Part shown: positions 32,058 through 39,795 of the stretch, one piece after another
Position numbering within the stretch: the first letter of the stretch is position 1
Layout: each line of letters begins with the position of its first letter
Assembly: GCA_902515405.1 (NCBI GenBank)
Contig: CABXUS010000010.1
Location: 1 to 42,629 of the forward strand
Length of the DNA: 42,629 nucleotides
Reading direction: 5' to 3'
DNA from: an uncultured Bacteroidota bacterium
GTDB taxonomy: Bacteria > Bacteroidota > Bacteroidia > Flavobacteriales > Flavobacteriaceae
Position numbers and translations under genes: made by a program
Notes under the pieces: model-generated
Database searches by the model: none
What the model was told of the DNA's origin: nothing
Seen by the model: only the letters and a program-made list of their open reading frames with translations

Positions 32058-33293
32058 ATGTCAGAAGAAAGATTATCCTGCTCTTTTTGTGGATTAAATA
32101 AACTACAAACAAAAATCCTAGTTGCTGGACAAGATGCTCACATATGTGATCAGTGTATAGAACAAGCTTTTTCTATTTTAAATCACCAAAATAAGTCTGA
32201 GGAAATATCTATTTCAAGTGAAACAAGTAATAATTTAACTCCTAAGTCAATAAAAAGTTTTTTAGACGACTATGTTATTGGTCAAGATTATTCAAAAAAA
32301 GTTATTTCTGTTTGTGTTTATAATCACTATAAAAGAATTTCTCAGAAAATTGATCTTAATGACAATATTGAAATTGAAAAAAGTAATGTTATTATGGTTG
32401 GTCCTACTGGTACTGGTAAAACACTAATTGCAAAAACAATTGCAAAAATGTTGGATGTCCCCCTTGCAATTGTAGATGCTACAGTTTTAACTGAAGCTGG
32501 ATATGTTGGAGAAGATGTAGAAAATATATTAACTAGACTTCTACAAGCATCTGATTATAATATTGAAAAAGCTGAACGAGGTATAATATTTATTGACGAA
32601 ATTGATAAAATATCTAGAAAAAATGATAACCCATCGATTACTAGGGATGTTTCCGGAGAAGGTGTTCAACAAGCCTTACTAAAATTGATGGAAGGAGCTG
32701 TTGTTAATGTTCCACCTAAAGGCGGTAGAAAACATCCAGATCAAAACTTTATAAAATTAAATACATCTAATATTTTATTTATAGCTGGTGGTGCATTTGA
32801 TGGTATAGAAAAAATTATCTCTAAAAGGCTAAACATGAATGCTGTTGGTTTTAAAAATTCTAAATTGAAATCCGTTGTTAATTCTGATCAAATTGTAAAA
32901 AATATTATTCCAAATGATTTAAAAGACTTTGGTTTAATCCCAGAAATTCTTGGTAGACTACCAATTCTTACATTCATGTTAGATCTAGATTCAAAAAATT
33001 TAAGAAAAATTCTAACTCAACCTAAAAATGCATTGGTCAAGCAATATGTGAAGTTATTTGAAATTGATGGTATAAAATTAACATTTGATGACCACGCGCT
33101 TGATTATATTGTGAAAAAAGCATTAGATTTCAAGTTAGGTGCAAGAGGATTACGATCAATTTGTGAATCTATTCTAATTGACGATATGTTTCATCTACCA
33201 GGAACGAAAACCAAGAGTTTACACGTAGATAAAAGCTACATTAAAAATAAACTTGACGGTTTAAATTTTTCAGGATTAAAAGAAGCTTCTTAA
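32058..33293 (+). CDS. clpX: ATP-dependent Clp protease ATP-binding subunit ClpX
   Basis: A 411-residue AAA+ unfoldase. The zinc-binding domain has C8, C11, C30 and C33. Walker A GPTGTGKT is at 115-122, pore loop GYVG at 148-151, Walker B IIFIDEID at 176-183, and the RKH-type loop GGRKHPDQ follows. The C-terminal domain with ARGLRSICE (sensor 2 Arg) is complete. It ends the unit tig-clpP-clpX and is 8 bp from the convergent small cox-cluster gene. Confidence 0.97.
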   Translation: MSEERLSCSFCGLNKLQTKILVAGQDAHICDQCIEQAFSILNHQNKSEEISISSETSNNLTPKSIKSFLDDYVIGQDYSKKVISVCVYNHYKRISQKIDLNDNIEIEKSNVIMVGPTGTGKTLIAKTIAKMLDVPLAIVDATVLTEAGYVGEDVENILTRLLQASDYNIEKAERGIIFIDEIDKISRKNDNPSITRDVSGEGVQQALLKLMEGAVVNVPPKGGRKHPDQNFIKLNTSNILFIAGGAFDGIEKIISKRLNMNAVGFKNSKLKSVVNSDQIVKNIIPNDLKDFGLIPEILGRLPILTFMLDLDSKNLRKILTQPKNALVKQYVKLFEIDGIKLTFDDHALDYIVKKALDFKLGARGLRSICESILIDDMFHLPGTKTKSLHVDKSYIKNKLDGLNFSGLKEAS

Positions 33294-33301
33294 ACTAAAA
33301 A

Positions 33302-33484
33302 TTACTTAGGTTTTCTGACTCTATAAAATTTTCTGTAAAGAATATAAATTGTTAATCCAGCCAAAATATATGGGATTGCTGCTAAATAAGCTATTCCATC
33401 ATTAAGACTTTCAGCAACTTGCTGGTCTGCTCCTGATTCCAGAACAGCTTTACACATAGAACATTGAATATTATGAAAAATCAT
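33302..33484 (-). CDS. Small CxxC membrane protein of the cytochrome oxidase cluster
   Basis: A 60-residue protein, starting at ATG 33484 with a 4-bp overlap (ATGA) with the DUF420 gene; the longer open frame from 33544 would run through that gene and is rejected. It has a short N-terminus with CSMCK (C8, C11), a polar linker ESGADQQVAESLNDGI, one transmembrane helix (about 31-51, YLAAIPYILAGLTIYILY) and a basic C-terminal tail RKFYRVRKPK. I know similar small genes at this place in flavobacterial oxidase clusters but no assigned function. The Cys pair and location suggest a role in copper or redox handling during oxidase assembly; that is inference. Confidence 0.75.
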   Translation of the reverse strand: MIFHNIQCSMCKAVLESGADQQVAESLNDGIAYLAAIPYILAGLTIYILYRKFYRVRKPK

Positions 33485-34071
33485 ATGTAATAAGGTGATA
33501 TCATTAAATACACAATTACGCCTGTAACTGCAACATATAACCAAACTGGAAAGGTAATTTTTGCTATTTTTTTATGTGATTTAAATTTTGATTGAAAAGC
33601 TCTTGAATAGCTCACCAAAACCATAGGAATAACAATTATCGACAGTAAAATATGTGTAATTAAAATGAAAAAATATAAGTATGCAATTGTACCAGTTCCC
33701 CCAAATGGAGTTGGATCTGATGTTATGTGATAAGCGATGTACATTACTAAAAAAGATAAAGAAAGAGCAATACAAACTTTAATTAGATTTTCGTGAATTT
33801 TTCTTTTTCCATTTTTTATATAATAAACTGCAATAATTAATAGTATGGCTGTCAATCCATTAATCGATGCATAAATCGGAGGGAGAAAAGTTAACGGTTT
33901 AGCAACAGGTAAAGTATCCATTAAAACTATTGGATCATAGTTTGGAATACGCATATTAAAAATTAATTTATCATATTCCCATTTAATGAAAAGTAATAAT
34001 GCTACAACTAAGGGAACAATGATAGAAACAGCCCAAATTAATATATTATAAATAGTATTTTTTTTATCCAT
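33481..34071 (-). CDS. DUF420 family membrane protein
   Basis: A 196-residue polytopic membrane protein with about five helices. It shows the DUF420 pattern: PPIYASINGLTAILLIIAVY, then YIKNGKRKIHENLIK, AYHITSD and FFILITHILLSIIVIPMVL, with conserved His residues in two helices (IAYHIT and LITHILL). DUF420 proteins occur next to heme-copper oxidase genes and are thought to help their biogenesis (CtaM is a relative in Gram-positives). It overlaps the SCO gene by 8 bp and the small CxxC gene by 4 bp, so all three are coupled. Confidence 0.85.
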   Translation of the reverse strand: MDKKNTIYNILIWAVSIIVPLVVALLLFIKWEYDKLIFNMRIPNYDPIVLMDTLPVAKPLTFLPPIYASINGLTAILLIIAVYYIKNGKRKIHENLIKVCIALSLSFLVMYIAYHITSDPTPFGGTGTIAYLYFFILITHILLSIIVIPMVLVSYSRAFQSKFKSHKKIAKITFPVWLYVAVTGVIVYLMISPYYI

Positions 34072-34771
34072 TTTTTAATAACTTAATAATGTCCTCCTTT
34101 ATCATATCGATACCTTGTTCTTTCTTACCTTTTGATGTAATTCCTAAGTAATAAACAATTGGATTTCCATTTTCATCTTTTCTAGATCTAATATATCCAT
34201 TCTTGTCTATTAAAGCAAAGAAACCCTGGTGTTCAAAACCTCCAGCTACAGCTGGATTTACTCCAGAAAAAATATTAAAACCAGTATTTGATAATTCATA
34301 AACACTATCAATTTCCCCAGTTAAAAAATGCCAGTTTTTAGATTTAACATTTAATCTTTCAGAATATTCTTTTAATATTTGAGGAGTATCATTAATAGGG
34401 TCAATTGTAAATGAGGCGATTCCAAAATCATCTCTGTTACCAAACTCATCATCTAAAATTTTCATGTTTTGATTCATTTCAATACAAATTGATGGACATG
34501 ATGTAAAGAAGAATTCTGCAACATAAACTTTGCCTAAAAAATCTTCATTACCTATATATATGTTATCCTGATTTAAAAAAATAAAATCAGGCACTTTTCT
34601 AGACGAACCATTTAATTTTATAAATGAAAGTTTAGAAGATTGATCAATAGATTTTGTTCTATTAGAGTCAACTGTTTTATTGTCGCTTATAGTGTGAAAT
34701 ATTTTTGGTAAAAACCAAAAACTAAAAACTAAAATAATGACACCTAGGCCTATATATGACTTATTTTTCAT
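34064..34771 (-). CDS. SCO1/SenC family copper chaperone
   Basis: A 235-residue membrane-anchored thioredoxin-fold protein that delivers copper to the CuA site of cytochrome oxidase. An N-terminal helix (about 6-24) anchors it. The copper ligands C92 and C96 (FFTSCPSICIEMN) and H181 (GFEHQGFF) are all present, as is TIDPINDTP (122-130), a family motif. It overlaps the preceding gene by 4 bp and the DUF420 gene by 8 bp. Confidence 0.92.
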   Translation of the reverse strand: MKNKSYIGLGVIILVFSFWFLPKIFHTISDNKTVDSNRTKSIDQSSKLSFIKLNGSSRKVPDFIFLNQDNIYIGNEDFLGKVYVAEFFFTSCPSICIEMNQNMKILDDEFGNRDDFGIASFTIDPINDTPQILKEYSERLNVKSKNWHFLTGEIDSVYELSNTGFNIFSGVNPAVAGGFEHQGFFALIDKNGYIRSRKDENGNPIVYYLGITSKGKKEQGIDMIKEDIIKLLKNG

Positions 34772-35400
34772 AAATCTTTTCTTGTTATTCCGTTCTTTTT
34801 TAATGCTAACCTATATTCAGCTAGAATTACCTTAACATCATCTAACATAAAATTATTAATATCTGCAACAGATCTAGAATCATAACCAAATTTAATGCCG
34901 TTATCATCATTTCTTCCCCTTTGAGATAATTTTTTATCAATAATATAAACATAAGGTGAACCATAATTATAATCTAAATTATTATCTGTCTTTAAACTCT
35001 TGAAAAGTTTGACAATGAGTTCTGGATTAAGAAAAATAAAATTCCAATTTATCATGTCAGTATTAGTTCCTGAAGCAAGTTTATTTTTTAAATTTTCAGC
35101 CAATTGCTCTGAACCTAACGGACAAATAACAACAAATTGAAAATCATTAAATTGATAAAACCTTTTGTATATTTTTTGATTAAGGTTTAAAGCATCGCCT
35201 TGACGATCATTAATATTATTTCCTAAAAAAATTAAAACTGATATTTTATTATCAAATCCTATTTTAGAGTAATTAGAAATATTATCCACATTTTGCTTTA
35301 TGACAGGTAATTTGGCAAAATTATTTACGCCAGATGCAAAAAAAAGATAAGCAACTAAAGGCAGTATAAATAGTATAGTAAGTACTATATATTTTTTCAA
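34768..35400 (-). CDS. Membrane-anchored protein of unknown function in the cytochrome oxidase cluster
   Basis: A 210-residue protein that I cannot assign to a named family. The N-terminus holds one hydrophobic helix (about 3-23, VLTILFILPLVAYLFFASG), so it is anchored facing the periplasm. The soluble part has a pattern suggestive of a thioredoxin-like fold (ISVLIFLGNN, FQFVVICPLGS, YVYIIDKKLSQRG) but has a single Cys and no CxxC, so redox activity is unlikely. It lies between cox subunit IV and SCO and overlaps SCO by 4 bp. The start is TTG 35400, as there is no ATG near the helix. A structural or assembly role for the oxidase is inferred from position. Confidence 0.7.
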   Translation of the reverse strand: MKKYIVLTILFILPLVAYLFFASGVNNFAKLPVIKQNVDNISNYSKIGFDNKISVLIFLGNNINDRQGDALNLNQKIYKRFYQFNDFQFVVICPLGSEQLAENLKNKLASGTNTDMINWNFIFLNPELIVKLFKSLKTDNNLDYNYGSPYVYIIDKKLSQRGRNDDNGIKFGYDSRSVADINNFMLDDVKVILAEYRLALKKNGITRKDL

Positions 35401-35409
35401 AATATAAAA

Positions 35410-35796
35410 TTAAAAATTCCAGCTTACAAAGCCTTCATACATGATATCATATATATAATTTCCCTCGACTAGAAAAATAAAAACAGCATATGCCATTAAA
35501 AAGAGAAGGGTAATTACAACTGAGACTTGTAATCCAAATTTTTCATCTCTCATGTGCATAAAATCCCAAGTAATATAATAAGCTTTTACCAAAGTTAAAA
35601 TGATAAAAATCCAATTAATTAATTTCATGGATAAGAAATAAGACATTAGAATTTCAGGTTTAATTATCCCTAATCCAACCTCAATCGCAGTTACAACAGA
35701 TAAGAAAATTAAAACTCCCCAAATCTTTTGAACATTAGATTTAAATTTTATTAAACCTCTAAATATTTCTAATTTATGTCCTGTATTTTGTTCCAT
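35410..35796 (-). CDS. Cytochrome c oxidase subunit IV family protein
   Basis: A 128-residue membrane protein with three helices (about 22-42, 49-70, 89-110), matching prokaryotic subunit IV (COX4) proteins, which stabilise the catalytic core. The motif TLVKAYYITWDFMHMRDEK (62-80) is typical, with the KA.Y...FMH pattern. It follows the subunit III gene by 7 bp and precedes the 210-residue unknown by 9 bp. Subunits I and II are not in the window. Confidence 0.87.
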   Translation of the reverse strand: MEQNTGHKLEIFRGLIKFKSNVQKIWGVLIFLSVVTAIEVGLGIIKPEILMSYFLSMKLINWIFIILTLVKAYYITWDFMHMRDEKFGLQVSVVITLLFLMAYAVFIFLVEGNYIYDIMYEGFVSWNF

Positions 35797-35803
35797 AATA
35801 ATA

Positions 35804-36781
35804 CTACACTAGATAAAAGAAGGTGAAAACAAAAACCCAGACTAAATCAACAAAGTGCCAATATAATCCAACTTTTTCAACCATTTCATAATGTCCTCTT
35901 CTTTCATATGTACCCAATAAAACATTAATGAAAATAATGAGATTGATTATTACACCTGAAAAGACATGAAAACCATGAAAACCTGTTATAAAAAAGAAAA
36001 AATCAGCAAATAATCTATTTCCATACTCATTTCTTATTAGGTTAGCGCCTTCAACAACATATTCACCCTGCATAACTTTTTCAATTGATTGATTTCTATT
36101 TAAAATAATTTTATGTCCTTTTTCATCAATTTTCTCTATTCTAACAACAATAGATGGATCAGCTAAAAACCCAGTTTGAACTTCCTCCAAAGAATAATTT
36201 GGTAAAGCAGATTCACTTTGAAACCATAGCCCATTACTACTTTTATGTTGTTCACGATATTCAGGATTATAAGATGCAAAGTCTTTTAAGGCTAATCTTT
36301 TATTATTTTTTGAATCAAGGAATTGAATAATCATTCCTCCTCTTGTTTCTAAAGCTCCATATTCTCCTTTTATAAAGTTTTTCCACTCCCAAGCTTGCGA
36401 TCCAACAAACACAGCTCCTCCAATTATTGTTAAAAACATGTAAAAGGCAACTCTATCTTTTTGATTATGATGACCTGCATCAACAGCTAAAACCATTGTT
36501 ACAGATGAGAAAATTAAAATAAATGTCATTAAAGCTACATAATACATTGGAGCATCAACACCATGTAAGCCAGGAAAGTGAGTGAAAACTTCATCTGCAA
36601 TTGGCCATGAATCAATATTTTTAAATCTAGAAAATCCGTAAGAAATTAAGAATCCTGTAAATGTTAAGGCATCTGATACGATAAAAAACCACATCATTAA
36701 TTTGCCATAACTAGCGTCTAAAGGTTTGGGTTCAGTATTTAACTCCGATTGAATTTGAGTAGAAGAAATCGTTGAACTCAT
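35804..36781 (-). CDS. Cytochrome c oxidase subunit III (long form)
   Basis: A 325-residue heme-copper oxidase subunit III. Conserved parts: helix 1 region YGKLMMWFFIVSDALTFTGF (25-44), the helix 3 region MYYVALMTFILIFSSVTM, FITGFHGFHVFSGVI and the C-terminal YWHFVDLVWVFVFTFFYLV. A polar insertion of about 110 residues (roughly 140-245, GEYGALETRGG... to EGANLIRNEYG) separates the middle helices; such insertions are usual in Bacteroidota. A candidate promoter box is at 36801-36808. It forms with the 191-residue paralogue a pair of subunit III genes. Confidence 0.92.
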   Translation of the reverse strand: MSSTISSTQIQSELNTEPKPLDASYGKLMMWFFIVSDALTFTGFLISYGFSRFKNIDSWPIADEVFTHFPGLHGVDAPMYYVALMTFILIFSSVTMVLAVDAGHHNQKDRVAFYMFLTIIGGAVFVGSQAWEWKNFIKGEYGALETRGGMIIQFLDSKNNKRLALKDFASYNPEYREQHKSSNGLWFQSESALPNYSLEEVQTGFLADPSIVVRIEKIDEKGHKIILNRNQSIEKVMQGEYVVEGANLIRNEYGNRLFADFFFFITGFHGFHVFSGVIINLIIFINVLLGTYERRGHYEMVEKVGLYWHFVDLVWVFVFTFFYLV

Positions 36782-36800
36782 TGACTAGAAAAATTTTTAA

Positions 36801-36808
36801 CAAAGTTA
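36801..36808 (-). promoter_or_regulatory. Candidate internal -7 box before the long subunit III gene
   Basis: On the minus strand TAACTTTG matches TAnnTTTG exactly in the 35-bp gap between the two subunit III genes. The nearest TTTG upstream is only 13 bp away and lies in the end of the preceding gene, so the -33 element is weak. If active it would give separate transcription of the downstream oxidase genes with a leader of ~10 nt. Confidence 0.4.
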
Positions 36809-36816
36809 GGTAATTT

Positions 36817-37392
36817 TTATCCAAAGAAATAGAAAAATAAAAACAAATAAATCCACAAAATATCAAGAAAATGCCAAAAGGTAACTCCGAGTTGAAAACC
36901 GAGTTTGTTTAATTGATATTTATTATTAATTGTATTAAATAATAAAACTATTAAAACAATTATCCCAGCAATCAAATGCAATGCATGTAGAAAAGTTAAA
37001 ACGTAAATGAATGAAGTTGTTATTGTACTTTGAGCACCAGCAAAATAATAGCCCTTATCAATTAAGCTTTTAAATGCATAAAATTGAAAAACACAAAATA
37101 AAATCCCTAATAAAAGTGTTGTAAACAACCAAATCAAAACATCGGATTTGGTTTTGTTTTTATTAAGATTATACTTTGCAATTTGAATTGTAATGCTACT
37201 TAAAACTATAACAATAGTGCTATAATAAAATAGTTCTGGCAACTCAAAATCAACTAACCAATCAGGCCTTCCTTTGCTTACAATATATGCGCTTGTAAGT
37301 CCTGCAAAAGTCATTGTTATACTTAAAAGTGAAAACAAGAGCATCATTTTTTTAGCTCTAATTTTATTTGAATTTAAGATCTTTTCGCTCAT
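36817..37392 (-). CDS. Cytochrome c oxidase subunit III (short form)
   Basis: A 191-residue five-helix heme-copper oxidase subunit III. Typical motifs are LFSLLSITMTFAGLTSAYIV (14-33), FLHALHLIAGIIVL (helix with conserved His, about 133-146) and the C-terminal VTFWHFLDILWIYLFLFFYFF. It overlaps the upstream ctaB gene by 4 bp (37389-37392) and is 35 bp from the longer paralogue. Both may belong to one caa3/aa3-type oxidase, or one may have an assembly role. Confidence 0.92.
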   Translation of the reverse strand: MSEKILNSNKIRAKKMMLLFSLLSITMTFAGLTSAYIVSKGRPDWLVDFELPELFYYSTIVIVLSSITIQIAKYNLNKNKTKSDVLIWLFTTLLLGILFCVFQFYAFKSLIDKGYYFAGAQSTITTSFIYVLTFLHALHLIAGIIVLIVLLFNTINNKYQLNKLGFQLGVTFWHFLDILWIYLFLFFYFFG

Positions 37393-38255
37393 AAAAATTT
37401 ATCAATTATATAAACTAATTGAATTGAAGTTAAATAAAAAATAGTATATAAAAATAAGTTCTTTGCTGAATTAATATCCATTCTATTGTACAAATTAATT
37501 GCAAAAAATAACATTATAATTCCTACACAAAATACAATTATTGCGCCATAAAGACTTAAAGTTAAAGAACCTGTAAGTCCTGAGTAAGGAAAAACTGAAA
37601 TTATAATCATCCATAGTACATATAAAATTATTTGAATTGCAGTTTTTTTATCCCTTTGTCCAGTTGGAAGCATGTTAAACCCTGCTTTTTTATAATCATC
37701 ATCAAGCATCCATCCCAATGCCCAAAAATGGGGGAATTGCCAAAAAAATTGAATCATGAAAAGAGAACCTGGTTCAATACCAAATTTATTTGTTGCAGCT
37801 ACCCAGCCTAGCATAAATGGAATTGCCCCAGGAATTGCTCCTACAAAAACAGATAGTGGTGTAATTGATTTTAATGGAGTATATATACACGTATAAATAA
37901 AAACAGATAATCCAGCGAAAAAAGCTGTTTTATAATTTATTGTATATAAAATTCCTAAACCTGCTATTGTTAAAAAAACAGAAATCCAAAAAGCATTTGA
38001 ACTGGATATTTTTTTTGTTGGCAAAGGCCTATTTTTAGTTCTATTCATTAATGCATCTTTATCTTGTTCGATTATTTGATTAAATGAATTTGAAGCACCT
38101 ACCATGCAGTAGCCTCCAATAAGTAATAGGAGCATATCCAAGACTTGAATTTTATCAGCTGCCAAAATATAACCAGCAAGGGTTGAAAAAACAACACTAA
38201 GCGCTAGCCTAACTTTAGTTAATGAGAAAAATATTTTTGAATTAATTACAAACAC
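37389..38255 (-). CDS. ctaB: Protoheme IX farnesyltransferase (heme o synthase)
   Basis: A 288-residue UbiA-type prenyltransferase that adds a farnesyl group to heme b for use by heme o/a oxidases. The first polyprenyl diphosphate-binding motif is NQIIEQDKDALMNRTKNRPL (61-80), with Glu in place of the first Asp, and the second is in LDDDYKKAGFNMLP. Eight or nine helices are apparent. The start appears to be GTG 38255, 57 bp from tonB. It begins the oxidase assembly unit and overlaps the short subunit III gene by 4 bp. Also named cyoE. Confidence 0.94.
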   Translation of the reverse strand: MFVINSKIFFSLTKVRLALSVVFSTLAGYILAADKIQVLDMLLLLIGGYCMVGASNSFNQIIEQDKDALMNRTKNRPLPTKKISSSNAFWISVFLTIAGLGILYTINYKTAFFAGLSVFIYTCIYTPLKSITPLSVFVGAIPGAIPFMLGWVAATNKFGIEPGSLFMIQFFWQFPHFWALGWMLDDDYKKAGFNMLPTGQRDKKTAIQIILYVLWMIIISVFPYSGLTGSLTLSLYGAIIVFCVGIIMLFFAINLYNRMDINSAKNLFLYTIFYLTSIQLVYIIDKFL

Positions 38256-38312
38256 GCCAATATTTAAAAGATGGTAAAATTAAAGCAGAAAAAATGAGTG
38301 AGCAAATAAAAT

Positions 38313-39014
38313 TTACTGAAGCTTAAAAATGATAGGTATACTAAAGGGAACTCTTACCGGCCTACCTCTTTGTTTTCCAGGTGTCATCTGCGGAAGTTTT
38401 CCAATAATTCTAGATGCTTCTTTCTCTAAATTCTTGTCAGGTCCTCTTGTTCTTATTGCTGAAATGGAGCCATCTTTTCCAATAGTAAATTGAACAAAAA
38501 CTCTTCCTTGTATACCCATTTCTTGAGCAATATCAGGGTATCTAAAGTTTTTTCGAATGTGAGCTTGCATCTTATCTTGAAAACACTTTCTTCGTTGAGA
38601 TTTAGGGACTCTCTCACAACCTGGATATAAAGGAACATCTTCGATGATTGCAAATGGAACATCCATATCCATTTCTTCTTCAACAACTTCAACCTCTTCA
38701 ACAATTTCTTCTTGATCAGTTTCAGTTGATTCAATAATTGTTTCTTCGATTTCTTCTTCGTCTTCGACTACTTCAATAATTTCCGGAGCTGGTGGTGGTG
38801 GTGGTGGTGGTGGTGTTTTAAGTTGTTCTGTAATTGGTATTTCTTCATCATCCTCATCATCAACATTTAGAGCGATATAGCCATAACCATCATCATCATA
38901 ATTTTTATATTCAATAGCCCTCCATGAAACAAAAAGCACAATAAATAACCCAATTGCAAAATAGAATGAACTTTTTTTATTTAAATCAACTTTTGGGTTT
39001 TTTTTTGATCTCAT
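38313..39014 (-). CDS. tonB: Energy transducer TonB
   Basis: A 233-residue TonB-family protein that couples the inner membrane proton-motive force (with ExbB/ExbD, not in the window) to TonB-dependent receptors such as the one at 288. One N-terminal helix (about 14-30, SSFYFAIGLFIVLFVSW), then a short acidic stretch (DVDDEDDEE), eight consecutive prolines (about 68-75) and a long Glu/Val-rich linker to residue ~120. The C-terminal TonB domain (about 150-233) has YPDIAQEMGIQGRVFVQFTI and the KLPQMTPGKQRGRPVRVPF signature. The linker is acidic rather than the Pro-Lys type of E. coli, as is common in Bacteroidota. The gene starts 6 bp after the vanZ relic. Confidence 0.93.
   Translation of the reverse strand: MRSKKNPKVDLNKKSSFYFAIGLFIVLFVSWRAIEYKNYDDDGYGYIALNVDDEDDEEIPITEQLKTPPPPPPPPAPEIIEVVEDEEEIEETIIESTETDQEEIVEEVEVVEEEMDMDVPFAIIEDVPLYPGCERVPKSQRRKCFQDKMQAHIRKNFRYPDIAQEMGIQGRVFVQFTIGKDGSISAIRTRGPDKNLEKEASRIIGKLPQMTPGKQRGRPVRVPFSIPIIFKLQ
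38791..38814 (-). repeat. Trinucleotide repeat (ACC)8 encoding polyproline in tonB
   Basis: Eight perfect copies of ACC on the coding (minus) strand encode the proline run of TonB. It is the only clear microsatellite in the window and lies in the linker, where length changes would stay in frame. Confidence 0.9.
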
Positions 39015-39020
39015 TCTCAG

Positions 39021-39370
39021 CTAAAGTAATTTTTTTTTTAAATAGTACAAAATAAATGCTCCAAATAAAACCCAAGTACTATTTGCAACGAAATCTACTA
39101 ATTTAAAAAATCTACTAAATGGAAGTATGTGCTGTAATATCTCAAGAAATAAGCCAAATAAAATAGAATAAACTATAAGTTTGAACATTTTAAGTTTATT
39201 AAATCCAATTTTTAATCCCTATACAATTACGAAAATTGAATATATTATGAAATGTATTAACTTATCTATTTCAAATAAATTAAAACTTGGAAAACCTAAA
39301 TTAGGAACAGGAATTACTTATAATAATATTAATAAAAGAGTGTAATAAATTGGAATTTTTTTTAATAAAA
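39021..39370 (-). pseudogene. VanZ-family membrane protein, decayed
   Basis: The 356-bp gap between gcvH and tonB translates in one unbroken minus-strand frame into a VanZ-like protein: KIPIYYTLLLILL, stop, VIPVPNLGFPSFN then LFEIDKLIHFIIYSIFVIV, stop, GLKIGFNKLKMFKLIVYSI then LFGLFLEILQHILPFSR, FFKLVDFVANSTWVLFGAF and ILYYLKKKLL. The DKLIHF, GLFLEILQ and DFVANSTG-like segments are the hallmark of the family. There are two in-frame stops: TAA (39318-39320) and TAG (39219-39221, in a place where Trp (TGG) is plausible). No ATG start is present. There is no frameshift over ~115 codons, so decay is recent or the stops are sequencing errors. The last part from ATG 39188 is a 55-codon open frame. 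In related genomes a vanZ gene is expected next to gcvH. Confidence 0.85.
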
Positions 39371-39754
39371 TTATTTTCCAATTAAATCAGAATAATCGTT
39401 GTTGTTTAATAGTTGATTAATTTCATTAGGATTTGAAACTTCAACCTTAATTATCCATCCATCATCATATGGAGAATTATTTATTGATTCAGGGCTATCA
39501 TTTAAAGATTCGTTAAACTCAATAATCTTTCCAGACATAGGTAAAAATAAATCTGAAACAGTTTTTACAGCCTCAACTGTTCCAAAAACTTCATCTTTTT
39601 CAAGTGTTTCATTGATTGTATCAACTTCAACATATACAATATCTCCTAATTCAACTTGAGCAAAATCAGTCACACCAACAGTTGCTATATTTCCATCAAG
39701 TTTTACCCATTCATGATCTTTGGTGTACTTTAAATTTTCTTTAATATCCATCAT
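39371..39754 (-). CDS. gcvH: Glycine cleavage system H protein
   Basis: A 127-residue lipoyl-carrier protein that shuttles the aminomethyl group between the P, T and L proteins of glycine cleavage. The lipoylated lysine is K64 in FGTVEAVKTVSDL, and KYTKDHEWVKLDGN (9-22) and the SPYDDGWIIKVEV C-terminal segment are typical. Two adjacent ATG codons (39754 and 39751) could start it. No other glycine cleavage gene is in the window. It lies 41 bp downstream of sprA, an order common in Flavobacteriia, and is followed by the vanZ relic. Confidence 0.96.
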   Translation of the reverse strand: MMDIKENLKYTKDHEWVKLDGNIATVGVTDFAQVELGDIVYVEVDTINETLEKDEVFGTVEAVKTVSDLFLPMSGKIIEFNESLNDSPESINNSPYDDGWIIKVEVSNPNEINQLLNNNDYSDLIGK

Positions 39755-39795
39755 TCTAAAATATAACTTCCTTTAATTAAAAAAAAATATTTTTT

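Noticed and set aside
33485-33544. Upstream extension of the small CxxC protein
   Set aside because: The extra 20 codons run through the end of the DUF420 gene; ATG 33484 gives the standard 4-bp overlap and a sensible protein.
39755-39795. Possible terminator between sprA and gcvH
   Set aside because: The spacer only holds A and T runs without a GC-containing stem, so a hairpin call is not supported.
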